Assembly: GCF_030272615.1 (NCBI RefSeq) | Contig: NC_081407.1 | Location: forward strand, 101,107,897-101,171,896 | Source: Cryptomeria japonica | Taxonomy: Eukaryota; Streptophyta; Pinopsida; Cupressales; Cupressaceae | Reading direction: 5' to 3' | Length of the DNA stretch: 64,000 nucleotides | Shown: piece by piece, positions 38,357-50,350 of the stretch | How positions within the stretch are numbered: the stretch's first letter is position 1 | Layout: every line of letters begins with the position of its first letter | Made by a program: the position numbers and the translations under genes | Notes under the pieces: generated by a model | Told to the model about the DNA's origin: nothing | Seen by the model: only the letters and a program-made list of their open reading frames with translations | The model's database searches: none

Positions 38357-40986
38357 CTAAACTTGTGGTGGATCATCAAAATCAAGCCTCTTTGATGTAG
38401 TACGCGGCTTTGTAGATGGTTGCAAAACCACAATTCAAAAGCCAAGTTAAATTCTTTTGTAGAAAATAGTTCACAATTAACAACATAACTATGCATTTAA
38501 CTTCAATTCCTTTGCAATTGAAATGTAAATTACCTCATTGGCTGATCTAGGAGCTAATGTCTTCGCTCTCCTCTCCTTGTCACTCTTAGGAGTTTTCTTG
38601 AAGACATACTTAAATGGATCCACGTTATGGTCATACCGCAGAGGGGTCTATTGTAGATTAAATGTACAATTAATACAATGTACTAACATAAATATATCAA
38701 AAACACTTAAAAGCTATAATATAGAGAACAATGATGTACCTATGCCTGAGATGCTTCTCCAATGGACTGAGGATGGCTCACCATCAATGTAGAAACTATC
38801 GCTATCACCTATACAAAAAATATTCAAAGATTAAATATAATTAATATAATTATAAGTATTGAAGGTTAAAAACAATTAATTTTACATATCAAACAAAAGT
38901 GTACCGGATCTTGAGATGCTTCTCTAGTGCAAGGAGGAGGGTTTTCCATTGATGAAATAGGCATGGATATTTCCTGTATGAAAAAATTATAAGATTATAA
39001 TATATCACAAGTACACATGTACGCATGAAATCAAGAAAATAAAGTAGAGATACATACCTCTGCCCTCTCTTGATCCGCGGGTGAATCAGGTGCATTCAAC
39101 AAATCCACAAATCTCAATGGCTATTGTACATGTAAAATAGACAAAAAACACTAATCAATCTACAAACCCCAACTAATACTTGATTTCAACATTTTCAAAC
39201 AATTTTAAAACTAAAAATGTGTTCAATTACCTTCTTCCCACATTTTGGCATCTTTGAGGAATTCTTTTTCTTAGGATGAGCCCTAGACGCGGAGGGGGTA
39301 GCCTAAAAAACAAAATTAACATGAGATATTAGTATAGATAATAAATTAAACATAATTTTAAAAATCTAAAATGAAATGACTTGCATATTCCATCAAAACA
39401 ATACATAAAAAGAGTTGTACAAAATATGATACCGTATATCCTTGTAGGCCAAAATCGATCGCTAAGAGTGTGATGTCATCAATCTAGGACATTTTGTCCC
39501 CTATCAACACCTACAAACTAGAAATTGGACCAAGCCTTAAAGATAGTTAGTACATCTTGTATTTTTTGAATTTAAAATGTACTATTCTATTTTAACATGT
39601 TAAAAAATTTATACCACAAGCATCGAAGTTGCGGCTATAGTAACTGGGGGAGGAGTATGGGATACCACTTCTGCATCCTTAAATACATATTATGTGTCTC
39701 AATTTAAATCGATGTATAAATGAAAATTCATTTATGTAATTACAAATTTAAAGTGACTGATAAATAAAATGCTATGAATTCAAATCAACACACCCGTGTC
39801 TATGGCTCATGGGCAAACACCATGTCCATTGACTCATCTGTCAGCGTGAAATCCTCAACCATGTGGGCCTGACATTTACAACCACAAATCATGCACAAAT
39901 GAGATGAGGATCCATCTGCACTAGTTGTATCATCTATCCCTGAGCAACTAACACACATATGGTAGATGGGCTCTCTGTCATCCTCTAATGGCTCATCATC
40001 CAATACAATAGGGTGTGCTAATGACATCCCACATTGGATGATGGCACCAGTCAATGTTGTGGCTGCTTGAAGAGTTTGTAGCTCCATCGACTCTTTCAGC
40101 TCTACTGGGACAACCTGATGCACCTTGGGTTTGGGTGCTAGGGGGCAGCGACTCTCTGCAGGTAATCGCCTATGGGCTCTAGGTCTATCTTGGGAAAAGC
40201 CACCACCTCTACCATGAAGCTCTCTCATGTCAAAATAGTTTGGGTGCACATTGAGCACAAACTCACAATATATTTTTCTCAAAAAATATAATGGCACCTC
40301 ATAATTATTACAAGGTGGATCATTAAAGACCATCCACCACCTTTGCCAAAAAGATTCTTCATCTGCACATTGGTACACCAATGTATGGGAAACCTCTTTG
40401 CATTAAGAGGTAATGACTGACCAGTTTTGGGATCAACAAAAAGGGCACATATTTGTTGTTTAGTAATATTTTTGTTTTTTACTCCATCGTATGATAACCC
40501 ATTGGCATAAAATTGACTACACCTATCCCTAAAGCTTCCCCATTTGGTAATTTGTGTGGAAACAACTATGGCACCACTAGCTAATGTTTCTAGGCTACTG
40601 GAGAGGGATTGATGATGGTCAATTTCATAAGTTTTCAATTTAACAATCAGTCTATTGATTTTAGATGTGTTTTGTCCTAAATGATTAATTAATTGCTCCT
40701 ATGTTTTGGGTGTGCAGTCAAAAGGAGGAATTGGGGGTTGTTCTTGTGTGTTTTTAGGAGGTGCATTTGGTTGTTCTTGTGAGTTTTTAGGAGGTGCATT
40801 TGGTTGTTCTTGTGAGTTTTTAGGAGGTTCATTTGGTTGTTCTTGTTCTGGATTAGAAGAATCTAGTTTTTGAAACAAAAAATGAAAAAACCTAACCAAA
40901 ATTAATGAAATTAAATTTAAAATATAAAACAAATTGCATAAACGGGAAAGAAAGACAAAAATAAACAAAAAATAACCTTGATCCAT
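38357..40986 (-). pseudogene. TIR transposon minus-strand gene, ten exons (unrecognised)
   Basis: ATG at 40986. Proposed exons: 40986-40977, 40862-39794, 39677-39615, 39510-39433, 39302-39231, 39120-39058, 38973-38905, 38808-38740, 38647-38534, 38407-38357 (stop TAG). Every intron begins GT and ends AG. Exons 3-9 are 63, 78, 72, 63, 69, 69 and 114 bp, all multiples of three. About 550 residues: a QEQPNAPPKNS repeat at the N-terminus, a conserved-looking core (TQITKWGSFRDRCSQFYANG, KNITKQQICALFVDPKTGQS, EESFWQRWWMVFNDPP, YCEFVLNVHPNYFDMREL), a Cys cluster with CVSC and CMICGCKC, then basic Pro/Ser-rich small exons. Stops at 40699-40701, 39800-39802, in exon 4 and possibly exon 8, and a frameshift near 40380, show decay. 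Split structure and position recall the multi-exon accessory gene (tnpA) of CACTA elements, without sequence support. Confidence 0.6.
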
Positions 40987-41107
40987 AGCTTGGAGGACAA
41001 ATCTAGCACCCCGTTCGCGGTTTAGGAGAGGAAATGGGGAAAAAATGAAGTTAAAAATGTGCTATTCATGGGTAAATGAGACCTAGTTTTTTTTTAACAA
41101 CTTTTTT

Positions 41108-41325
41108 TCCCAAGCACTGCGTACGCAATTATATTTGGATTATTAGCGCGTACGCACTTATTTTCCTATGAGTAGCACGTATGTGATCATTTTCCTAATC
41201 ATAGTGCATACATGCTCATTATCCTAAAATTAGCGTGTACGCACTATCTTCTCTAGGCTCGGGAAGAACAAACCTAAGTGCGTATGCGGGAATTTCAAAT
41301 TTTAAAACCGTGTACGCGCTGCTTG
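41108..41325 (+). repeat. right subterminal array of GCGTACGC-type motifs
   Basis: Seven copies: ACTGCGTACGCAATT, AGCGCGTACGCACTT, AGCACGTATGTGATC, AGTGCATACATGCTC, AGCGTGTACGCACTAT, AGTGCGTATGCGGG and ACCGTGTACGCGCTGC, mostly 25-43 bp apart with linkers like TATTTTCCTATGAGT. They start about 60 bp from the right end. Confidence 0.8.
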
Positions 41326-41353
41326 TTTTTCCCTATTTTTTTTGGGTGGTGTC

Positions 41354-41388
41354 CACTTTTTGGACCACCATCTTTGTGCACATACCCG
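41354..41388 (-). repeat. right terminal inverted repeat
   Basis: Minus strand CGGGTATGTGCACAAAGATG, then GTGGTCCAAAAAG. Followed on + by TA (41389-41390). Confidence 0.85.
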
Positions 41389-41390
41389 TA

Positions 41391-43259
41391 TGTTTATCTT
41401 CCTCAATAGAAGATAGTCTCCTAGCATCTAACTTATTCTATAAATCTATCGGTATTTTCTTTTCAATCTCAAGTAAAGATTTCTTATATATATATTAGTA
41501 TAACAAAACTCCTTCTTCTATCTCCTTTTTTTCTTTGTCATCCATATTGACATAATAATTTTGTATATTACTCAAAACACCATCCTTTGTAATTTGATCA
41601 ATTAATTCAACAATAGAAACAAGACCAATCACCTTAATACTTTTGCTAGATTCAAGAGTTGTACTTGATCTAATTTCTTCTTCTTACCGAGGGTGGGAGA
41701 AAACCCCTTGATCACTTTTCTTTTCTTAGTAGGCTTCCTCTCCTTCAAAATTTTCTTCTGAGCTAGCGAAGGATTGACTTTGGTTTTCTGCAGCTTCCCT
41801 TCCTTGGGTTTCTTCCTCTGACTTCTCATATAAATCTTAGAAATCTTCAAAGGTTCTTCCTCAGTCTCAGAACCATATTCAATAGGGGCAATGAAGGTCT
41901 CCAGTTTCTTCCTCTTGATTATACCCTCGTCAGTTCCTGCTTCCAGAGAAGCCTATAGTGCTACAAGAGGAGATGTCTCTACTAGATCAATGATTTGTTT
42001 AATCTCAGAGGAAATCTTCTGGACAACCTGTCCAACCTTCTTTATATGTCCTTCCCTTTTCTTCTTGCTAAAACATATATGCTCTTTTGATTCCTTCTGC
42101 TTTGTAGTTCCAAACATTTTCTCCTTCTCATCAACTAAGACATTTATAAGCATCTTGGCATAAAGGTCCAGGACATGTGCATCAACCTCATAGCCCATTT
42201 CTATAGCCTAGGTTGTTCTAGGTTACACTGGCTCCATTAAAGTTTCATTCTTTTTTACCATGAAGCATATATCGGTAGAGTATTTATCAACTATATGCTT
42301 AGGAATCTTTTCCCTCTTCTTCATTTCTTTCTGGAATGCTTTGAAATAACACCACATAATGGAGTCTCTGTTTGGTCCCAAATTCCTTAAGGCAATGTTA
42401 ATTTGTTTTCCCACTAGTATATCAAAGGCCCATTGCCTCTTACTGGATCCCAATATCTCATTCTGAAAGAAAAGCATTAAACAGATAATGAGATTTCCAT
42501 ACCAAAATGTACCTTTCTTTTCTCCCCTAATCTTTCCCAAATTCAAAATCAATTCATCGCACATCCATTAACATAGATCATATTTCTCATTTTCTTTTAC
42601 CATGTTGTGTGCACAGTAGATACATGAACTAAAAACAGAGTTCAACCGGTTGGATTAAGTTACTTTTTATCTGATTACCATGCTTTCAAATTAAACATCT
42701 TTGTCCCTGATGTTGCTAATCCTTAGTGATTGGTTGTCAAAGGTGGCACCAATCAGCTTGTTCACTTCATTCTTGAAAATATTCCTTTTTCCCGATGTCT
42801 GTCCAACCTGGGGTAAACCAGTGATAGCACGAATCTCATCCTTGGTGATTTTCTAGGGTCGGTCAAGCCACATTAACTCGCCATGGACTTGGCTCAGCAC
42901 ATATCAAAACATCTCATCCTTAAACTCGGGCGTCTCTAGAATATTGGTGAAACCTTGATCCTTCAGAATTTGAAATCCTGGTTTGATCAACCCATCTTTG
43001 TTCAACAAAGTGGACATATATACTGACTTAATCTTTGATGATCCCAGATCCTCCAGAGTACAATGAATATAGTCTCTCACATCTTCCGCATAGAAAAATT
43101 TGATTATCCTAGATCCTTAAGACTATAGTGAATATAGGCTCTCACATCGACCTTTGCAATTTGGGAGCATTTCTTGAATTCTAGATGTGGACAATCCTTA
43201 ATATCCACCACAACATGGGTAGCCACATCTATTAAAGAGGGATAAAATCCAGAAGCCAT
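41391..43259 (-). pseudogene. Copia-A extra ORF, N-terminal half
   Basis: ATG at 43259-43257 (MASGFYPSLIDVATHVVVDI). Then come KSVYMSTLLNKDGLIKPGFQ, VHGELMWLDRP, KITKDEIRAITGLPQVGQ, SSKRQWAFDILVGKQINIAL and STDICFMVKKNETLMEPV, followed by Lys-rich segments (RKPTKKRKVIKGFSP) and IGLVSIVELIDQITKDGVL, and it runs to EEDKH at the TA target of the TIR transposon. Joined across it, reading continues in frame into 9746-8478, for roughly 1000 residues in all. A local duplication of about 60 bp (43035-43160) and many stops break it. I do not recognise the family; parts recall proteins often labelled putative plant transposon protein. It stands where pol would be. Confidence 0.6.
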
Positions 43260-43695
43260 TTTGATTTCAGAAAAGTAGCTTGAAAACACAGAAAATACCT
43301 CTCAATCTATGCCGTTGAAAACCATAGAAAATCTGTTGTGAAAATACTGGAAATAGCTAGAAAATGCTCTTAATTGCTTTAAACTTGCTTTTCTTTGCTC
43401 TGAGTGTTGTGTGATCAAATGAAGCAACTTTTACCTTTTATTCTACTAAAACCTAATTTCTTGTTGACATTAATGTATGCCGACATATCATACCGGATAC
43501 AAAATCCATTATCTGAGCATCGGTTATCCTTCAGACTGACTTCTCCAAGATCTAAAACAATCTTTCAGACCACTACCAGGGGTAATGTAGGATGTGTCAT
43601 TAATTTTCCTCCCCCTAAGGCTAATGCCTTAGTTACCAGATGAGTTTCCTGTTGGTGCAGAAACATTTTGCTCTGTCAGTTAAGTAACCAGAGAA
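43260..43695 (-). other. Copia-A region between gag end and extra ORF
   Basis: Carries the last gag codons next to the Copia-B insertion (reading ANSLVT, then NVSAPTGNSSG) and then a leader without coding signal up to the ATG at 43259. Confidence 0.5.
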
Positions 43696-43700
43696 TTTGC

Positions 43701-44758
43701 TATTGGTATTTTGGTATGGTTTTGTCATTGATGTCAACACCTACTAAATACACCTACTTTGGAGATCCAGCAACATTCAGAGGCAATCAGTAAACTATTC
43801 AAAATAGTCACTGGTATATGGTTAATTGGTAGGATATAATGTTCATTGGTACCTACATTGACATGGAAGACACCTGGTAATGTCGAAGACATCATGTGGA
43901 CACCTTTCTTTGAAGTAATAGTCATTGACATATTCTTATTTGCATATTTGCTTTTATCGGCAAATAGGTCTAGGTTATCGAGGGTTACACCGGCAGGTTT
44001 ATCTTTTCTAGATAAGCATGGCATGCTATGGAGATGATTTATTATTGTTGTAAATGCATTAAGCTAACATGTTCAATCAGTTATTGCATCGGATATTATA
44101 TTATTTGTAAATGTTTTATTGTAATATCTTGTAGAGCCAACCTACTAAAATTGGTCTTAGGGTATGGTCTAAATGTAAGATCTTATTTGTAAGATCATGC
44201 GTGGAATGCGAAAAAAGATTTAAGGATATATGCAAAATCAAGCAGAGATACACACGAAGACATCATTTGAAGGTGAAGTTAGGTTTTTGTAGAAGCATAT
44301 CAGCATTACACCGATACTGAATCCAGCATATGAAGATGCTATTTTGTGCAGTACATTCTCATTGGATTTATCCATCCAACTGTAGTCAGTGTGACTCCCA
44401 TTTGTGTTTGAGCAGTGAACTCTAGGCTATTGGCCTTTCTGCATGTGCAGACCCCTTTTGTACACTTACTATCTGCAGTAGTAACATCTGATTGTGGGTA
44501 AGGTTTCCCACCATGGTTTTTACCCTTACAGGGTTTCCACGTACAAATATTTGTGTCATATGTTGTGGATGACTTCATGTTTATGTTTCATGCATTAATT
44601 CTTACTGGTATAGCAATTTTCTGTTAACATTATTTACCAGCATACTTAACTTTCTTACTGGTACTAAGCATTAAGTTGGTTAATGAGATTTTGGTGTGAA
44701 TTTATTAGACAACTGATTCACCCACCCCCCCCCCTCTCAGTTGTCCCCAGGACCTACA
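43701..44758 (+). repeat. Copia-B 5' LTR
   Basis: 1058 bp, TATTGGTATTTTGG to GACCTACA. Ends in a C-rich tract followed by CTCTCAGTTGTCCCC. First dinucleotide mutated TG to TA. Confidence 0.95.
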
Positions 44759-44760
44759 AT

Positions 44761-44772
44761 TGGTATCAGAGC
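44761..44772 (+). promoter_or_regulatory. Copia-B primer-binding site
   Basis: TGGTATCAGAGC, complementary to the 3' end of initiator tRNA-Met, two bases after the 5' LTR. Confidence 0.95.
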
Positions 44773-44815
44773 TTAGTCCTCTTTTTGTAGAAGTTTAGCA
44801 ACTTGAGGAGATCCA

Positions 44816-45850
44816 ATGTCTACTAATTATTTCAGAAAGGATAGTCCTAAACTTGATGGAACCAACTATGGAATATGGAAAATCAGAATGGAGACACATC
44901 TGAATTGCATTGGTAAAGACATTTGGGAGGTTACTAAGAATGGTTATATTGCTGCTGTAGCTGGTCAGACTACTCCTATTACTTTAACTAAAGATGAAGA
45001 AAATGATTGCAAAGCAAGAGAAGCACTCTTGAGCACATTATCAGATCAACAAATCATGGGGTTATCAGATAGATCTACTACAAAAGCTATTTGGGATCAT
45101 TTGGAAACACTGAATGAAGGGGATTCCACAGTCAAAATTGCAAAACTTGAAAGCTTCTGAGTCAGGTATGAACATCTAAAAATGGAAGAAGATGAAAGAA
45201 TTTTTTCTTTTATGGAAAGAGTAAATGAAATTGTTTTAGGTATCAAATGTTGTGGAGGAACCTTGAGTGAAGATGAGATTGTTTCAAAAATCTTAAGAGG
45301 TTTGCCACCGGCATATAAAATGAAGGTTACTGCTATTAATGAGTTGACAACAATGCTTAATACATCAGTAACTAGGGATACATTGATTGGAAAACTTTCA
45401 GCTTTTGAAATTAAGGAATTTGGTCTTGTTGCTACTATAAAAACTGATTTGGCCTTCAAAGCATCAACATCATCTGCTCCATCTTTTGATAAATCAGACT
45501 GGAGAGCCTTTTATGCAAGAGAACTTGAAGAAACCAGGAAGGAGAATGAAGAGCTTGAAGAACTTGAAGCACTATTTGCAAGGAAAATGCCAAAAGGTCC
45601 AATTGGAAGTAAGTATGAAGGTAAAGCACCCTTTAAATGTTTCAACTGCAATAAGATTGGTCATATGGCTTCAAGATGCCCTGATAGACATGTTAGACTA
45701 AGAGAAGAAGCTAGAAGGACATACAAACCTAATCCTGAATATCAGAGATACAGATCTAAGAAAAACAAAGATAAATCTTATTACATTGCTGATGAAGGTG
45801 TGACTGATGATTCTGATGAAGATTCAGTAGACAACGGATGGGTCTTTATT
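44816..45850 (+). pseudogene. Copia-B gag
   Basis: ATG at 44816. KLDGTNYGIWKIRMETHL is the copia gag start, followed by DRSTTKAIWDHLETL and EIVSKILRGLPPAYKMKV, and the zinc knuckle CFNCNKIGHMASRCP (about 45638-45682). One TGA at 45158-45160 interrupts it. Gag packages the element RNA into virus-like particles. Confidence 0.93.
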
Positions 45851-47202
45851 GCTATAACAGAAGATCAACCGGTACCTATTGCTCAACTGATAGAACAAGC
45901 CCTAGCAGCTAAAGTGGAATCAAAGGATGAATGGATTATTGACTTAGGATGCTCACATCACATGACTGGAGACAATGGTAAATTCTTGAACTTTCAAGAA
46001 TACAATGGAGGTTTAGTAAGATTCGGAGATGAAAAAGCCTGTTCAATCAAAGGTAAGGGTTCAATATCGCTTGATGGTAAACATAACACTGACAATGTGT
46101 ACTATGTTGAAGGATTAAAACATAATATTTTTAGTGTTGGTCAATTAGTTGAGAAAGGTTTTCAGTTACAATTTAAAAATGGAAAATGCAAAATCATGAA
46201 TAAAACTGGTTTGGAAATTGCAACGGGTAATCAGACTAGAGGTAATATCTTTCATTTGAATAACAGTGAAAAGGCATGCTTAATTGCTCATATAGATGAA
46301 AGTTGGCTATGGCATAAAAGACTATGTCATGTAAATTTTGATTGCATGGTAAACCTCAGAATACAATTTGCAAGGAATGTCAATTTGGAAAACAAGTTAG
46401 AGCTAGTTTCAAAAGTATTCCAGAAAAATCCAATAATGGTCTTGATTTAATTCACACTGATTTATGTGGTCCAACTAGAACTAAAAGCTTACAAGGTGAT
46501 AGATATTTTATGCTAATTATTGATGATTATTCTAGAATGTGTTGGGTTACTTTTCTCAGAGAAAAATCAGAAGCACTTGGGAAGTTCAAACTATTCAAAG
46601 CAATGGTTGAAAATGAAACCGGTAAGAAAATTAAATGTTTAAGATCGGATCAAGGAGGAGAATTCACATCCAGAGATTTTAATACATTCTGTGAAGTAAA
46701 TGGAATCAAAAGATAGTTATCAGCACCTCGGACACCACAACAGAATGGAGTTGTTGAAAGAAAAAATAGAACTATTTTGGATGCAGCAAGAAGTATGTTA
46801 TCAGAAGCAAATCTACCACATGTGTACTGGAGAGAGGCAGTAAGCACTGTTGTCTATACATTCAACAAAGTTCACATCAAAGGTGAAACCGGTAAGACCC
46901 CTCATGAACTATGGTTTGGTAATACTCCTACTCTTAAGTATTTCAGAATTTTTGGAAGTAAATGTTATATTAGAAGAGATGAGTATATTGGCAAGTTTGA
47001 TACTAGAAGTGATGAAGGAATATTTCTTGGTTATTCATCTAAGAGTAAAGCTTATAGATGTTTTAATAAACAACTACAAAAAATTGTTGAGAGTACAAAT
47101 GTAAAGATTGATGAACAATTCAGAGAAACTTCAAGGTATATAGACTCTGAACCGATAACAAAAATTATGACAAATGAACCAATAGTAAATCCACCGATAT
47201 AG
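45851..47202 (+). pseudogene. Copia-B protease and integrase
   Basis: Protease WIIDLGCSHHMTGD near 45934-45975: the family has D-S/T-G, so Ser/Thr is replaced by Leu (TTA). Pre-integrase WLWHKRLCHVN, then a deletion near 46345 that shifts the frame and removes part of the zinc region, leaving CKECQFGKQ. Integrase core: LDLIHTDLCGP, RSDQGGEF and PQQNGVVERKNR carry the D,D,E residues. TAG at 46714-46716 and 47200-47202, the second in the linker to RT. Confidence 0.93.
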
Positions 47203-48924
47203 AATGATGATCCAGTTACTCCGGTATCATCAGAGGATACCACAATAATTGAAGAAGAAGAACAGACTAAGACACCCTGGTATGTAAGACTGAATCATTC
47301 TAAAGATCAGATAATTGGAAGCAAATTTAAAGGAGTCATGACAAGAGGAAGATTGGAAAATGAAGAGGTATATCTTATTTCTCAAATTGAACCATTATCT
47401 ATCAATGAGGCATGTGAAGATAAATTCTGGATTAAAGCTATGGAAGAAGAATTAGGACAAATTGAGAAAAATAATACTTGGACATTAGTCCCCCGGCCTG
47501 AAAATAAAAATGTAATTGGAACCAAATGGGTATTTAAAAACAAACTCAATGAAGATGGTAAGGTTGTCAGGAATAAAGAATGACTAGTGTGTAAGGGATA
47601 TTCTCAGAAAGAGGGAGTTGATTACAATGAAACCTTTGCACCAGTGGCCAAAATTGAGGTAGTTAGATTATTCTTGGCCTTTGCAGCTCACAAGGGTTAC
47701 AGAGTTTATCAAATGGATATTAAATGTGCATTTTTGAATGGAGATCTTGAAGAAGAAGTTTATATTGAACAACCTGATGGATTTTCTTTGACAGATAACA
47801 ATGATATGGTTTGCAGATTAAGAAAAGCTCTGTATGAACTAAAACAAGCTCCAAGAGCCTAGTATGCAAGATTGGATAAGTATCTTTTAAAAATTGGTTT
47901 TACTAAAGGAAATGCAGATAGCAATTTATATTACAAAGTAACTAATGATGACATCTTGATTATGGAAGTATTTGTTGATGATATAATCTTTGGAGGAGAA
48001 GATGGATTATGAAAAGAATTTTCTCTTTAAATGCAACATGAATTTGAAATGTCTATGATTGGAGAAATAAAATTCTTTTTAGGATTGCAGATTTTACAGA
48101 CTAATAAAGGCATAATTTTTAGTCAATCTAAGTACTTGAAAGAACTACTTAAGAAATTTGGGATGGAAACCTCTAAACTAGTAAGCACACCTATCACTAC
48201 AAATGATAAATTATCTCAAAGGGATGAATCTACACCTGTCAATCCAACTAGATACAAATCTATGATAGGAAGTTTACTGTATTTGACACAAACCAGACCT
48301 GATATTATGAATGCAGTATGTATAGTTTCTAGATTTCAGAGTAATCCTAGGGAAAATCATGAATCAGCAGTAAAAAGGATTTTTCGGTACTTACAAGGCA
48401 CAACAAATCTTGGATTATGGTATCCTAAAGATGAAAATTTTGATCTATATGCATACACAGATGCAAATTGGGCAGGAGATGTGGATGATAGGAAAAGCAC
48501 CACTGGAGGAGCATTCTTTCTTGGAAAGAGATTAGTTTCTTGGCTAAGTAAGAAACCGAGTTGTACATCTTGATCAACAGCAGAATCAGAATATGTTGCA
48601 GCAGCAACAAACAGTACACAGGTACTTTGGCTTAAGCAAATGTTGAAAGACATAAAGGTAAAATGCAAGGAACCTATTACGATATATTGTGATAACACTG
48701 TAGCAATTGATATATCTAAGAATCCAGTATTACATTCTAAAACAAAACATGTTTCTATCAAACTAAATTTTCTAAGGGAAAAAGTTGAAGAAAAGGAAAT
48801 AAAACTGGTTTATGTGAATACTAAAGAACAACTTGCAGATATTTTTACAAAACCTTTGCCTAAGGAAACTTTTGAGTATCTCAGAGATCAGCTCAGAGTC
48901 TTACCTCGACTGGTAGAGACTTAG
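47203..48924 (+). pseudogene. Copia-B reverse transcriptase and RNase H
   Basis: [71 protein letters not shown] (catalytic DD) and FFLGLQI. RNase H: YTDANWAGDVDDRKSTTGGA, TAESEY, YCDNTVAI and QLADIFTKPLPKETF. It stays in one frame from 46342 to the stop at 48922-48924, broken only by stops at 47581 (probable Arg), 47860 (probable Trp), near 48010 and 48028, and 48571. Confidence 0.95.
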
Positions 48925-49004
48925 ATAGTTGATGATTGTCATCAACCGACAGAATTAAATGGACAAATCTTTTTTTCTATTATTTGATGAGGAAAGCTAC
49001 TTCT

Positions 49005-49288
49005 CAGGGGGAGTAGTTGGTATATTGAATTGATTGGTATTTTGTATGAACTTGACCTTTTGTGACTTCAGCATTTGATGTCAAAGGGGGAGAGATATAT
49101 GGAAATATATGGAAAAAAATTAAGGAAAGATATATTGAAAAATGCATTATCTTTTTGAGGAGAGATTGGCATGAGAATTTGGTATAATTACTCCCGGGGG
49201 GAGAATTGGTTTCTGTACTTGGCATTTCTGTTTTGGCACTTTGATGGTTTTTCCATCTTGTGTTTCCATCAATGCCAAAGGGGTAGAT
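49005..49288 (+). promoter_or_regulatory. Copia-B multiple purine tracts and PPT
   Basis: The final tract AAAGGGGTAGAT (49277-49288) abuts the 3' LTR. Similar tracts occur upstream: CAGGGGGAGTAG (about 49006), CAAAGGGGGAGAGA (about 49083) and GGGGGGAGAATTGG (about 49195). Several polypurine tracts are a known Sirevirus trait. Confidence 0.8.
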
Positions 49289-50345
49289 TGTTGGTATTTT
49301 GGTATGGTTTTGTCATTGATGTCAACACCTACTAAATACACCTACTTTGGAGATCTAGCAACATTCATCGGCAATCAGTAAACTGTTCAAAACAGTCACC
49401 GGTATATGGTTAACTGGCAGGATATAATGTTCACCGATACCTGCATTGACATGGAAGACACCTGGTAATATCGAAGACATCATGTGGACACCTTTCTTTG
49501 AAGTAATAATCATTGACATATTCTTATTTGCATATTTGCTTCTACCGGCAAATAGGTCCAGGTTATCTAGGGTTACATCGATAGGTTTATCTTTTCCAGA
49601 TCAGCATGGCACGCTATGGAGATGATTTATTATTGTTGTAAATGCATTAAGCCGACATGTTCAAATGGTTATTGCATCGGATATTATATTATTTGTAAAT
49701 GTTTTATTGTAATATCTTGTAGAGATGACCTACTAAAATTGGTCTTAGGGTATGGTATAAATGTAAGATCTTATTTGTAAGATCATGCGTGGAATGCGAA
49801 AAAAGATTTAAGGAAGGATATATGCAAAATCAAGCAGAGATACACATGAAGACACCATTTGAAGGTGAAGTTAGGTTTTTGTAGAAGCATATCAGCATTA
49901 CACCGGTACTGAATCTAGCATATGAAGATGCTATTTTGTGCAGTACATTCTCATTGGATTTAACCATCCAACTATAGTCAGTGTGACTCCCATTTGTGTT
50001 TGAGCAGTGAGCTCTAGGCTATTGGCCTTTCTGCATGTGCAGACCCCTTTTGTACACTTACTATTTGCAGTAGTAACATCTGATTGTGGGTAAGGTTTCC
50101 CACCGTGGTTTTTCCCCTTACAGGGTTTCCATGTACAAATATTTGTGTCATGTGTTGTGGATGACTTCATGTTTATGTTTCATGCATTAATTCTTACCGG
50201 TATAGCAATTTTTTCTTAACATTGTTTACCGGCATACTTAACTATCTTACTGGTACTAAGCATTAAGTTGGTTAATAAGATTTTGGTGTGAATTTATTAG
50301 ACAACTAATTCACCCCCCCCCTCTCAGTTGTCCCCAGGACCTACA
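49289..50345 (+). repeat. Copia-B 3' LTR
   Basis: 1057 bp, TGTTGGTATTTTGG to GACCTACA; few differences from the 5' copy. Directly followed by the TSD TTTGC. Confidence 0.95.
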
Positions 50346-50350
50346 TTTGC

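Larger units (their letters stand above)
43701..50345 (+). mobile_element. Copia-B: full-length Sirevirus-type retrotransposon
   Basis: LTRs 43701-44758 and 49289-50345, TSD TTTGC at 43696-43700 and 50346-50350, primer site TGGTATCAGAGC, and gag-protease-integrase-RT-RNase H order (Ty1/copia). Sirevirus traits: the AATGCCAAAGGGG-type polypurine tract, several further purine tracts before the 3' LTR, and the RT block EFEMSMIGEIKFFLGLQI. The 5' LTR start is TA instead of TG. Seven or more stops and one deletion make it inactive. It sits in the gag region of Copia-A in opposite orientation. Confidence 0.95.

Noticed and set aside
44339-44578. Minus-strand ORF MKSSTTYDTN, repeated at 49931-50170
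   Set aside because: Inside the Copia-B LTRs on the opposite strand; duplicated with the LTR.
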